Part shown: in pieces, positions 1 to 5,009 of the stretch
How the letters are laid out: each line of letters starts with the position of its first letter
How positions within the stretch are numbered: the stretch's first letter is position 1
NCBI GenBank assembly: GCA_038324115.1
Contig: JBBQHQ010000160.1
Span: 1 to 5,009, forward strand
Direction: 5' to 3'
Length of the DNA stretch: 5,009 nt
Origin: Gaiellasilicea sp038324115
Lineage (GTDB): Bacteria > Actinomycetota > Thermoleophilia > Gaiellales > Gaiellaceae
The notes under the pieces: model-generated
The model's database searches: none
The model's input: only the letters and a program-made list of their open reading frames with translations
Told to the model about the DNA's origin: nothing
Position numbers and translations under genes: made by a program

Positions 1-491
1 CCCGGCTCGAAGCCGCCGGCCGCGGAGAGCTCGAGCGCGAGGGCCTCATGGGCGACGCGATCGAGTTCGTCCGCCAGATCGACCTCCGCTACGTCGGCCA
101 GAGCTACGAGCTGACGATCGCGGCCGGGGACGGCCTGCTCGAGCGCTTCCACACGGAGCATGACCGCGTTTACGGGTTCGCCGCTCCGGCTGAGCCGGTC
201 GAGGTCGTGAGCCTGCGGCTGACGAGCGTGGGGCGGATCGCGAAGCCGTCGGCTTGGCCGTTTGAGCGCGGCGACGCGCCCGAGCCCAAGGAGCATCGGC
301 CCGTCTACTTCGCGGAGGCGGGCGGCTTCGTCGACTGCCCGATCTACGACCGCTACGGCCTCCCGGCAGGCGCGGCCTTCGCCGGCCCGGCCGTCGTGGA
401 GGAGTTCGACTCGACCACGGTCGTCCATCCGGGTTACGGCGTCCGGGTCGACGACCTCGGCAACCTCGTGATCGAAAGGGAGAGCGCGTGA
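1..491 (+). CDS. Hydantoinase A / 5-oxoprolinase (HyuA-type) subunit, C-terminal part (5' end outside window)
   Basis: The reading frame is open from base 3 to the TGA at 489-491, giving 162 visible residues. The ATG at 48 is internal, because the residues before it (RLEAAGRGELEREGL) read as ordinary helical protein. The segment IDLRYVGQSYELTI, then a FHTEHDRVYGF-type stretch and a β-rich VEVVSLRLTSVGR run, is the typical C-terminal region of the hydantoinase A/oxoprolinase family. Known members are ASKHA-fold ATPases that pair with a HyuB-type subunit to open hydantoin, 5-oxoproline or related rings, or to carboxylate ketones, in the cytoplasm. The substrate cannot be told from this fragment. 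The full protein is usually about 650-700 aa, so roughly three quarters lies upstream. No HyuB gene follows; if present it must be upstream. The stop overlaps the next gene's GTG by 4 bp, which implies co-translation. Confidence 0.86.
   Translation, partial: RLEAAGRGELEREGLMGDAIEFVRQIDLRYVGQSYELTIAAGDGLLERFHTEHDRVYGFAAPAEPVEVVSLRLTSVGRIAKPSAWPFERGDAPEPKEHRPVYFAEAGGFVDCPIYDRYGLPAGAAFAGPAVVEEFDSTTVVHPGYGVRVDDLGNLVIERESA
476..482 (+). promoter_or_regulatory. Ribosome binding site deciding the GTG start of the CocE-like gene
   Basis: The purine run AAGGGAG (with further AG after it) lies 5 bases before the GTG at 488. The only other early start candidates are ATGs inside the conserved N-terminal strand, so this site supports the GTG. 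It lies within the 3' end of the HyuA-type gene. Confidence 0.6.
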
Positions 492-2398
492 GCTACGGGA
501 TCGTCGTCTCGAAGGACGTGATGGTGGAGATGCGGGACGGGACCCGCCTCGCCACCGACCTGCATCGCCCGGCCCGGGACGGCGAGCCCCTCGAGGGCCG
601 CTATCCGACGATCCTCTGCATGACGCCGTACGACAAGAGCGAACGACGCTACGTCGAGATCGCCGACGTCTTCGTCCCGCGCGGGTACGCCGTGGTGCTC
701 CAGGACATCCGCGACCGCCACCGCTCCGAGGGCACCGACGAGTACTTCCACAGCGCGACACCGCACACGGGGGAGGACGGCTACGACACCGTCGAGTGGA
801 TCGCGGCGCAGTCGTGGTCGAACGGCCGGATCGGCACCGTCGGCAGCTCCTACGCCGCGATCACGCAGGTCCGGACGGCGCTCGAGGCTCCGCCGCACCT
901 GACCGCGATCTGGCCGGACGTCGTCCCGACGAACATGTTCGAGCACCAGACCCGCGAGGGCGGCGCGATGCAGCTGCACATGTTCTGGGCTCTCTACATC
1001 CACGCGGCCGATGCGCAGGGAGTGAAGGACGACTGGGCGCTCCAAAGGGAGGTCTTCGACGACCTCAAGGACCTGCGGAAGCTCTTCTGGCGCTCGCCGG
1101 TGCTCGCCGGGGTGGAGGGGGCCGATCTGGGGCTGCGCCACGTGCCGACGCTGGCGCAGACCCTCGTCGACTACTGCACGCGCGGCGCCTACGACGAGTT
1201 CTGGGCGGCGAAGGAGAACGACTTCACCCGCTTCTGGGCCGAGCACGCGGATATCCCGGCCACGATGACGACGGGCTGGTACGACGGGTTTCCGCACGCC
1301 GACAGCGAGTACTTCGCGGCGATGGCGGCGAAGAACGCCTCGCCGCAGCGCCTGATCGTCGGCCCGTGGAGCCATGTCGGGATGCGGGGAGACGCGACGT
1401 GGACGCTCGACGTCGACTACGGGCCCAGCTCGGTCTGGGGCGTCCGGCGCTACTTCGAGGAGCAGCTCGCCTTCTTCGACCGCTGGCTGCCGGACGACGC
1501 GGGCGGCCAGCCGGCTGACGAGGCGCCGGTCAAGATCTTCGTGATGGGCGGCGGCAGCGGCCGCAAGACCGAGCTCGGCAAGCTCGACCACGGCGGCCGC
1601 TGGCGCGACGAGCAGGAATGGCCGCTGGCGCGCGCCGTGCCGACGACGCTTCACCTGCACGCCGACGGCTCGCTGCGTCCGGAGCCGGCGGCGGCGGACG
1701 CGGAGCCGCGCGGCTTCAGCTACGACCCGGACGACCCGGTCCCGACGATCGGCGGCCTCTACTGCGCGGTCGGCGAGTTCCCCTCCGGCGACGGCGAGAT
1801 CGAGCCGGCCTGGGCGCGGCTGCTCAACCCGGCGCTGATGCTGAAGAACATCATGACCCCCGGCGGCGCCGACCAGAAGGAGTCGGCCGAGTACTTCACG
1901 GCGCGCGAGCCGTTCCAGAGGCTCTCCGATCGGGCCGACGTGCTCGTCTACGAGACGGAGCCGCTCCCCGAGCCCGTCGAGGTCACCGGCCGCGTCGAGG
2001 TCGAGCTCTGGATCGCCTCGAGCGCGGTCGACACCGACTTCACGGCGAAGCTGATCGACGTCTACCCGCCGAACGAGGACTACCCCGAGGGCTACGACCT
2101 GCTCCTGAACGACACGGTAATCCGGACGCGCTTCCGCGAGGGCTTCGACCGCGAGGTGCTGATGGAGCCGGGGACGCCCTACCGGGTGACGATGACGCTG
2201 CCGCCGACCTCGAACCTGTTCGCGGCCGGCCACAGGATCCGGGTCGACGTCTCGTCGTCGAACTTCCCCCGGCTCGAACGGAACCCGAACACGGGCGAGC
2301 CGATCGGCCGGCACACGCACCATCTCGTCGCCGAGCAGACCGTGTTCGCGGACGAGCAGCGGCCGTCGAAGCTCGTCCTGCCCGTGATCCCGGCGTGA
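488..2398 (+). CDS. CocE/NonD-family serine hydrolase (X-Pro dipeptidyl-peptidase S15-like)
   Basis: A complete 636-aa α/β-hydrolase, of usual length for the family. It begins with the MRDGTRLATDLHRP strand typical of CocE and cephalosporin/glutaryl acylases. The active site reads straight from the sequence: Tyr48 (TPYDK, oxyanion tyrosine), nucleophile Ser121 in GRIGTVGSSYAAITQ, Asp266 in GWYDGF, and His296 in GPWSHVG. Residues about 150-250 form the helical cap region. From about 345 onward lies the jelly-roll C-terminal domain, with the characteristic SSAVDTDFTAKLIDVYPP at 511-528 and GHRIRVDVSSSNFPR at 581-595. Family members hydrolyse esters, amides or N-terminal acyl groups; the substrate here is unknown. 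There is no signal peptide, so it is probably cytoplasmic. The usual last Gly of G-x-S-Y-x-G is Ala124, a mild variation. It overlaps the HyuA-type gene by 4 bp, pointing to a shared amide or lactam catabolic role. Confidence 0.94.
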   Translation: MSYGIVVSKDVMVEMRDGTRLATDLHRPARDGEPLEGRYPTILCMTPYDKSERRYVEIADVFVPRGYAVVLQDIRDRHRSEGTDEYFHSATPHTGEDGYDTVEWIAAQSWSNGRIGTVGSSYAAITQVRTALEAPPHLTAIWPDVVPTNMFEHQTREGGAMQLHMFWALYIHAADAQGVKDDWALQREVFDDLKDLRKLFWRSPVLAGVEGADLGLRHVPTLAQTLVDYCTRGAYDEFWAAKENDFTRFWAEHADIPATMTTGWYDGFPHADSEYFAAMAAKNASPQRLIVGPWSHVGMRGDATWTLDVDYGPSSVWGVRRYFEEQLAFFDRWLPDDAGGQPADEAPVKIFVMGGGSGRKTELGKLDHGGRWRDEQEWPLARAVPTTLHLHADGSLRPEPAAADAEPRGFSYDPDDPVPTIGGLYCAVGEFPSGDGEIEPAWARLLNPALMLKNIMTPGGADQKESAEYFTAREPFQRLSDRADVLVYETEPLPEPVEVTGRVEVELWIASSAVDTDFTAKLIDVYPPNEDYPEGYDLLLNDTVIRTRFREGFDREVLMEPGTPYRVTMTLPPTSNLFAAGHRIRVDVSSSNFPRLERNPNTGEPIGRHTHHLVAEQTVFADEQRPSKLVLPVIPA

Positions 2399-2404
2399 AC
2401 GAGC

Positions 2405-2423
2405 TTGTGTTGATTCAACACAA
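2405..2423 (+). promoter_or_regulatory. 19-bp palindromic operator, copy 1
   Basis: TTGTGTTGATTCAACACAA is a perfect palindrome with 9-bp arms around one central T. It begins 7 bases after the CocE-like stop codon. Outside it, GAG at 2401-2403 also pairs with CTC at 2425-2427 across one mismatch, giving a 27-bp imperfect palindrome. It is AT-rich in a GC-rich setting and has no T tract after it, so it looks like a binding site for a dimeric helix-turn-helix regulator and not a terminator. GntR, IclR and TetR families are all possible; I cannot name the regulator. Confidence 0.72.
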
Positions 2424-2487
2424 ACTCTTCGGGCCAAGCAATCGGCTTGTTGTCGCGGGATGCGGCTCCGGGGGAAGGCGACGGCGC

Positions 2488-2506
2488 TTGTGTTGAATCA
2501 ACACAA
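2488..2506 (+). promoter_or_regulatory. 19-bp palindromic operator, copy 2
   Basis: TTGTGTTGAATCAACACAA has the same 9-bp arms as copy 1, with A instead of T at the centre, so each copy is the exact reverse complement of the other. It ends 18 bases before the ATG at 2525, where a bound regulator could block or direct transcription of the FGE-like/M20 pair. The two centres (2414 and 2497) are 83 bp apart, about eight helical turns, which would place both sites on the same DNA face and permit looping. Confidence 0.74.
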
Positions 2507-2524
2507 AGTTCTCTCGGCTGGTCG

Positions 2525-3676
2525 ATGGACTTCGTAGACGTCCCTCGTGGGTCGTTCGCCTACGGGGTCGACCCGGCCCGGCTGTATCCGCCCGAGGCGG
2601 ACGAGACGCCGCGGCGCGTTGTCCCGGTTGAGGGCTTCCGGATCTCGCGGCTCCCGGTCACCGACGCCGACGGCGTGCCGCTGACGTACGTCTCGCGCGC
2701 CGACGCCGAAGCGTGGTGCGCGGCGAACGGCGTCCGGCTCCCGACCGAGGCGGAGTGGGAAGCGGCGGCGCGGGGCGGCGACGACCGGCTCTGGCCGTGG
2801 GGCGACGAGCTTCCCGACTCGACGCGGGCGATCTTCGGGCGAGCGATCGGCGCACCGTCCCCGGCGGGCCAGCAGCCGGCCGGCGCGGCTCCCTGCGGCG
2901 CTCTCGACCTGGCCGGGAACGTCTGGGAGTGGACGTCGGACGGCTCGGCCCGCGGCGGCTCGTTCCTGAGCGGCGCCGGCGAGCTGCGCACGACCGCCCG
3001 CTTCCCGATCCACCCCGAGGCGCGCGACCCCTACGTGGGCTTCCGCGTTGTCGCCGTCGAGCCGACGGTCGAGCTCGACTGGACCGACGTGCCCGCGGGT
3101 GACTACGTGCTCGGCCGTGACCCGGACGAGAGCCGGCAGAGGCTCGTCGACGTCGGGGAATTCGAGCTCGGGCTGACGCCGGTCACGAACGCCGAGTACG
3201 AGCCCTTCGTCGCGGAGGGCGGTGCGGCCGCCCCGCCTCACTGGCCGGCGCCGCCCGACCATCCCGTCACCTTCGTCGACTGGCACGACGCCTCGGCGTT
3301 CTGCGCCTGGGCCGGCGGCCGCCTCCCGACCGAGGTCGAGTGGGAGAAGGCCGCGCGCGGCACCGACGGGCGCACGTACCCGTGGGGCGAGGAGGAGGAC
3401 GAGTCGCGCGCCGCGGTCGGGAGCGGGATCAAGGCCGGCACCACCTCTCCGGTCGGAGCCCACCCTGACGGCGCCAGCCCCTACGGTCTCCAGGACATGG
3501 CCGGGAACGTCTGGGAATGGACTGCCACGGAAGACCCGCCCGGAGAGCGCGTGCTCCGCGGCGGCTCGTTCGCCAGCCCTGGCCTCGCCTGGGCGACCTG
3601 CACGTTTCACAGCTACAGCAGACCCGACCGGCGCGCCGCGCACGTCGGCTTTCGGGTCGCACGGGAGGCCACATGA
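2525..3676 (+). CDS. Tandem FGE-sulfatase (SUMF1/EgtB/PvdO-like) domain protein, without catalytic cysteines
   Basis: 383 aa with two copies of the formylglycine-generating-enzyme-like fold. Domain 1 (about 1-178) has RLPTEAEWEAAARG (71-84), PWGD (91-94), LAGNVWEWT (129-137), RGGSF (143-147) and VGFRVV (171-176). Domain 2 (about 182-383) has PVTNAEYEPFV (219-229), RLPTEVEWEKAARG (266-279), YPWGE (285-289), MAGNVWEWT (325-333), RGGSF (345-349) and VGFRVA (374-379). Domain 1 is about 20 residues shorter between PVT and the AWC helix and lacks the NAxYxxF motif. Aligned by RGGS(F/Y), the copper-binding cysteines of true FGE correspond to Ser149/Leu154 and Ser351/Trp356, so formylglycine formation is unlikely; its role is unknown. 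ATG 2525 was chosen because it begins the family's usual first strand (FVDVPRGSFAYG). No Shine-Dalgarno is obvious. The stop overlaps the M20 start by 4 bp. No signal peptide. Confidence 0.88.
   Translation: MDFVDVPRGSFAYGVDPARLYPPEADETPRRVVPVEGFRISRLPVTDADGVPLTYVSRADAEAWCAANGVRLPTEAEWEAAARGGDDRLWPWGDELPDSTRAIFGRAIGAPSPAGQQPAGAAPCGALDLAGNVWEWTSDGSARGGSFLSGAGELRTTARFPIHPEARDPYVGFRVVAVEPTVELDWTDVPAGDYVLGRDPDESRQRLVDVGEFELGLTPVTNAEYEPFVAEGGAAAPPHWPAPPDHPVTFVDWHDASAFCAWAGGRLPTEVEWEKAARGTDGRTYPWGEEEDESRAAVGSGIKAGTTSPVGAHPDGASPYGLQDMAGNVWEWTATEDPPGERVLRGGSFASPGLAWATCTFHSYSRPDRRAAHVGFRVAREAT
3663..3668 (+). promoter_or_regulatory. Ribosome binding site deciding the ATG start of the M20 peptidase
   Basis: GGGAGG lies 4 bases before the ATG at 3673. 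This selects that start over in-frame upstream ATGs (such as 3517), which fall within the FGE-like gene and would add an N-terminal tail unrelated to the family. Confidence 0.7.
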
Positions 3677-4815
3677 GCATCGACGCAGACCGGCTCCGCG
3701 ACCTGACCCTCGAGCTCTGCGGGGTCGAGAGCCCGACCGGCGACACCGCCGAGGTCGCGCGCCTCTACGCGCGGCGACTGGAGGAGATCGGGATGGAGGT
3801 GGAGGTGCTGGACGACCGCTTCCCGCGCACCCCGATCGTGATCGGGCGCCTGCGGGGCGACCGCCCAGGCCCGACGATCGTTCTCAACGGCCATCTGGAC
3901 GTCGTCCCGATCCCGCACGAGCCGGCGCGGCTCGAGGGCGAGACGATCATCGCGCGCGGCTCGGCGGACATGAAGGGCGCGTGCGCCTGCGCCGCCGAGG
4001 CGGTCCGCGTCGCCGCCGAGCGCGGCTCCTTCCCCGGCGAGCTCGTGATCGTCGCGATCGGGCTGCACGAGGCGCCCGGCGGCCGAGGCGAGGACCTGAC
4101 CTGGCTCCTCGGTGAGGGCGGCTTCACGGCGGACTACGCCGTCGTCTGTGAGCTGGCCGGCCCCACCTTCGTGGCCGCGCACATGGGCCAGGCGACCGTC
4201 GAGATCGAGGTCTCGCGGCCGGGGATGCCGACGCACGAGCTGCAGACCCCGGCCGGGACGCCGCATCCGCTCCTCACCGCCGGCAAGGTGATTGCGGCGA
4301 TCGAGGCCCGGAACGCCGAGCTCGCGGCGACCGAGCACCCGTGGGTCGGCGCCGAGACGTACTTCCTCGGCGAGTTGCACGGCGGCGACTTCTACAACCG
4401 CTTCCCCACGACGTGCCGCCTCGTCGGCACGCGGCGCTGGGCGCCGGGGAACACGCTCGCGGCGGTGCGGGCGGAGTACGAGGCGCTGCTCGCGCCGCTC
4501 GCCGCCGAGACCGGTTGCGCGATCGAGCTCGACCTGAAGCTCGTCCGCGACAGCTACCGCGTCGACCCCGAGGAGCCGCCCGCCGTCGCGCTGCGCGAGG
4601 CCTACCGCGAGGTGACGGGCGCCGAGCAGGAGCTGATCGGGATGAAGGTGGTCGCCGACGGCGCGATGTTCCACCAGGCCGGCATCCCCACCGTTTACCA
4701 CGGCCCCGTCGGCACGGGCGCGCATGCCGACGTCGAGACGATGGACGTGCCCGAGCTCGTCCGGGCGACGCAGGTCTACTTGGCACTACTTGAGACGCTC
4801 TGGGACTCGATTTGA
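3673..4815 (+). CDS. M20-family metallopeptidase / amino-acid deacylase (ArgE/DapE/ACY1/CPG2-like)
   Basis: 380 aa, normal length for M20. The catalytic domain shows TIVLNGHLDVVP (68-79) with metal ligand His74 and Asp76, RGSADMKG (95-102) with bridging Asp99, HEAPGGRG (132-139) where the family's Glu-Glu pair sits, Glu160 in VVCELAG, and the final metal-ligand His351 in GTGAHADVE. The inserted dimerisation domain runs roughly 170-285, with His188 in GMPTHELQTP. M20 enzymes use one or two Zn/Co ions to cleave N-acyl, N-carbamoyl or peptide bonds of amino acids in the cytoplasm. Here Glu133 would be the general base, but the second Glu (a metal ligand in CPG2) appears replaced by Ala134. The ATGA overlap with the FGE-like gene implies co-translation. 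Together with HyuA-type and CocE-like genes, a deacylase or decarbamoylase step in amide catabolism is likely; the exact substrate is unknown. Confidence 0.92.
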   Translation: MSIDADRLRDLTLELCGVESPTGDTAEVARLYARRLEEIGMEVEVLDDRFPRTPIVIGRLRGDRPGPTIVLNGHLDVVPIPHEPARLEGETIIARGSADMKGACACAAEAVRVAAERGSFPGELVIVAIGLHEAPGGRGEDLTWLLGEGGFTADYAVVCELAGPTFVAAHMGQATVEIEVSRPGMPTHELQTPAGTPHPLLTAGKVIAAIEARNAELAATEHPWVGAETYFLGELHGGDFYNRFPTTCRLVGTRRWAPGNTLAAVRAEYEALLAPLAAETGCAIELDLKLVRDSYRVDPEEPPAVALREAYREVTGAEQELIGMKVVADGAMFHQAGIPTVYHGPVGTGAHADVETMDVPELVRATQVYLALLETLWDSI

Positions 4816-4839
4816 CGATTATACGAATAATCGTATAAT
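4812..4839 (+). promoter_or_regulatory. Promoter of the Fic-like gene (TTGACG-N16-TATAAT), leaderless
   Basis: A -35 element TTGACG (4812-4817) and a perfect -10 TATAAT (4834-4839) are separated by 16 bp. The -35 contains the TGA stop codon of the M20 gene (4813-4815). Transcription starting about 7 bp after the -10 would begin at or next to the A of the ATG at 4846, and no Shine-Dalgarno is present in the six bases between, so the transcript is predicted to be leaderless, as is common in actinobacteria. Confidence 0.78.
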
Positions 4840-4840
4840 C
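4817..4840 (+). promoter_or_regulatory. 24-bp palindromic operator over the Fic-gene promoter
   Basis: GATTATACGA (4817-4826) and TCGTATAATC (4831-4840) are perfect 10-bp inverted arms around ATAA. The half-site GATTAT/ATAATC occurs three times (4817-4822 inverted, 4827-4832 and 4835-4840 direct), which also creates a second overlapping palindrome CGATTAT-N4-ATAATCG (4816-4833). The site covers the promoter spacer and whole -10, so a bound protein would exclude RNA polymerase; repression is the simplest reading. There is no T tract after it, so it is not an intrinsic terminator. Confidence 0.72.
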
Positions 4841-4845
4841 CCCTC

Positions 4846-5009
4846 ATGCTGTTCTCCACGCCTGCGCTCACCGGCCCGCTGGAGATCCGGATTGCAGAAC
4901 TCGACGCACTCCGCGAGACGCTGGGCGCCAAGACGAGCGGCGCGGGCGTCTGGCTCGGGCCGCTGCGGCGACAGATGAGGGCGTCGTCGGCCGAGAGCTC
5001 TATCTCGAT
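4846..5009 (+). CDS. Probable Fic/DOC-family protein, N-terminal 54 codons (3' end outside window)
   Basis: An open frame from ATG 4846 runs to the window edge without a stop. The protein starts MLFSTPALTGPLEIRIAEL, followed by an ALRETLG helix, then VWLGPLRRQMRASSAESSIS. The order of 'TPxLT' start, Ile/Leu-rich helix, W-x-G-x-LRR and R-A-S-x-x-x-SSIS matches the N-terminal region I know from Fic-family proteins, which place an inhibitory helix with (S/T)xxxE(G/N) just here. Ser52 would be the first residue of that motif and the window ends one base before the predicted Ile codon is complete. Fic proteins transfer AMP or other nucleotidyl groups to target proteins; the catalytic HPFxxGNGR motif lies downstream and cannot be checked. 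The start is supported by the promoter spacing. Function in relation to the upstream catabolic genes is probably independent. Confidence 0.72.
   Translation, partial: MLFSTPALTGPLEIRIAELDALRETLGAKTSGAGVWLGPLRRQMRASSAESSIS

Larger units (their letters stand above)
2399..2524 (+). other. 126-bp intergenic regulatory region between CocE-like and FGE-like genes
   Basis: This is the only non-coding gap within the main cluster. It contains two near-identical 19-bp palindromes (listed separately) separated by 64 bp of GC-rich sequence. I see no good -35/-10 pair, no hairpin followed by a T run, and no convincing ribosome binding site before the ATG at 2525. The reading frame stays open back to a TTG at 2447, but the translation upstream of 2525 does not resemble the FGE family and would run through an operator. 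Confidence 0.7.

Noticed and set aside
434..2437. 667-codon open frame on the - strand opposite the CocE-like gene
   Set aside because: Arg/Val/Asp-rich composition with no recognisable domain; a typical GC-rich antisense shadow of a gene with a complete catalytic site on the other strand.
2405..2506. Palindromes as ends of a small mobile element (about 102 bp) or as a CRISPR-like pair
   Set aside because: Each copy is itself palindromic, there are only two, no flanking target duplication is visible, and position before a gene start fits operators.
2447..2524. TTG at 2447 as an earlier start of the FGE-like protein
   Set aside because: The extra 26 residues include the translated operator, do not resemble the family, and no ribosome binding site precedes the TTG.
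2498..3643. 381-codon open frame on the - strand opposite the FGE-like gene
   Set aside because: Low-complexity Arg/Gly/Ala translation, no motif; shadow of the clear tandem FGE-like gene.
3613..4725. 370-codon open frame on the - strand opposite the M20 gene
   Set aside because: No family features and biased composition; M20 motifs on the + strand explain the region.
4817..4840. Hairpin as an intrinsic terminator of the M20 gene
   Set aside because: The stem is AT-rich and followed by CCCCTC, not a T run; it overlaps a strong promoter and is better read as an operator.
4724..4978. 84-codon + strand frame spanning the M20 end and the Fic promoter
   Set aside because: It runs through the M20 3' end, the promoter and the Fic start, with no ribosome binding site or domain; the Fic-like frame at 4846 fits better.

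Overview
This is a GC-rich bacterial window with C/G-ending codons, GTG and ATG starts, 4-bp overlaps between genes, and one apparently leaderless gene. That combination suggests an actinobacterium-like genome, possibly of the Thermoleophilia type. The lineage is an inference from composition and style; no marker gene is present.

Layout, all on the + strand: (1) bases 1-491 hold the C-terminal end of a hydantoinase A/5-oxoprolinase (HyuA-type) subunit whose start lies outside the window. (2) Overlapping it by 4 bp (GTGA) is a complete 636-aa CocE/NonD-family serine hydrolase (488-2398) with all expected active-site residues. (3) A 126-bp gap (2399-2524) carries two copies of a 19-bp palindrome, TTGTGTTGA-N-TCAACACAA, with centres 83 bp apart. 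(4) A 383-aa protein with two tandem formylglycine-generating-enzyme-like (FGE-sulfatase) domains follows (2525-3676). Neither domain has cysteines at the catalytic positions. (5) Overlapping it by 4 bp (ATGA) is a 380-aa M20 metallopeptidase/deacylase (3673-4815). (6) An AT-rich 30-bp island (4811-4840) carries a near-consensus promoter with a palindrome over its spacer and -10 box. (7) The N-terminal 54 codons of a probable Fic-family protein (4846 to the window end) start about 7 bp downstream of that -10 box, as expected for a leaderless transcript.

Genes 1, 2, 4 and 5 look like a catabolic cluster for amide-, lactam- or peptide-type compounds: ATP-dependent ring opening (HyuA-type), a serine amidase/esterase (CocE) and a metal-dependent deacylase or carbamoylase (M20). 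The twin palindromes split it into two translationally coupled pairs and probably bind a substrate-responsive dimeric regulator encoded elsewhere. The Fic gene appears to be a separate unit with its own promoter and operator. No RNA genes, mobile elements or CRISPR arrays were seen.
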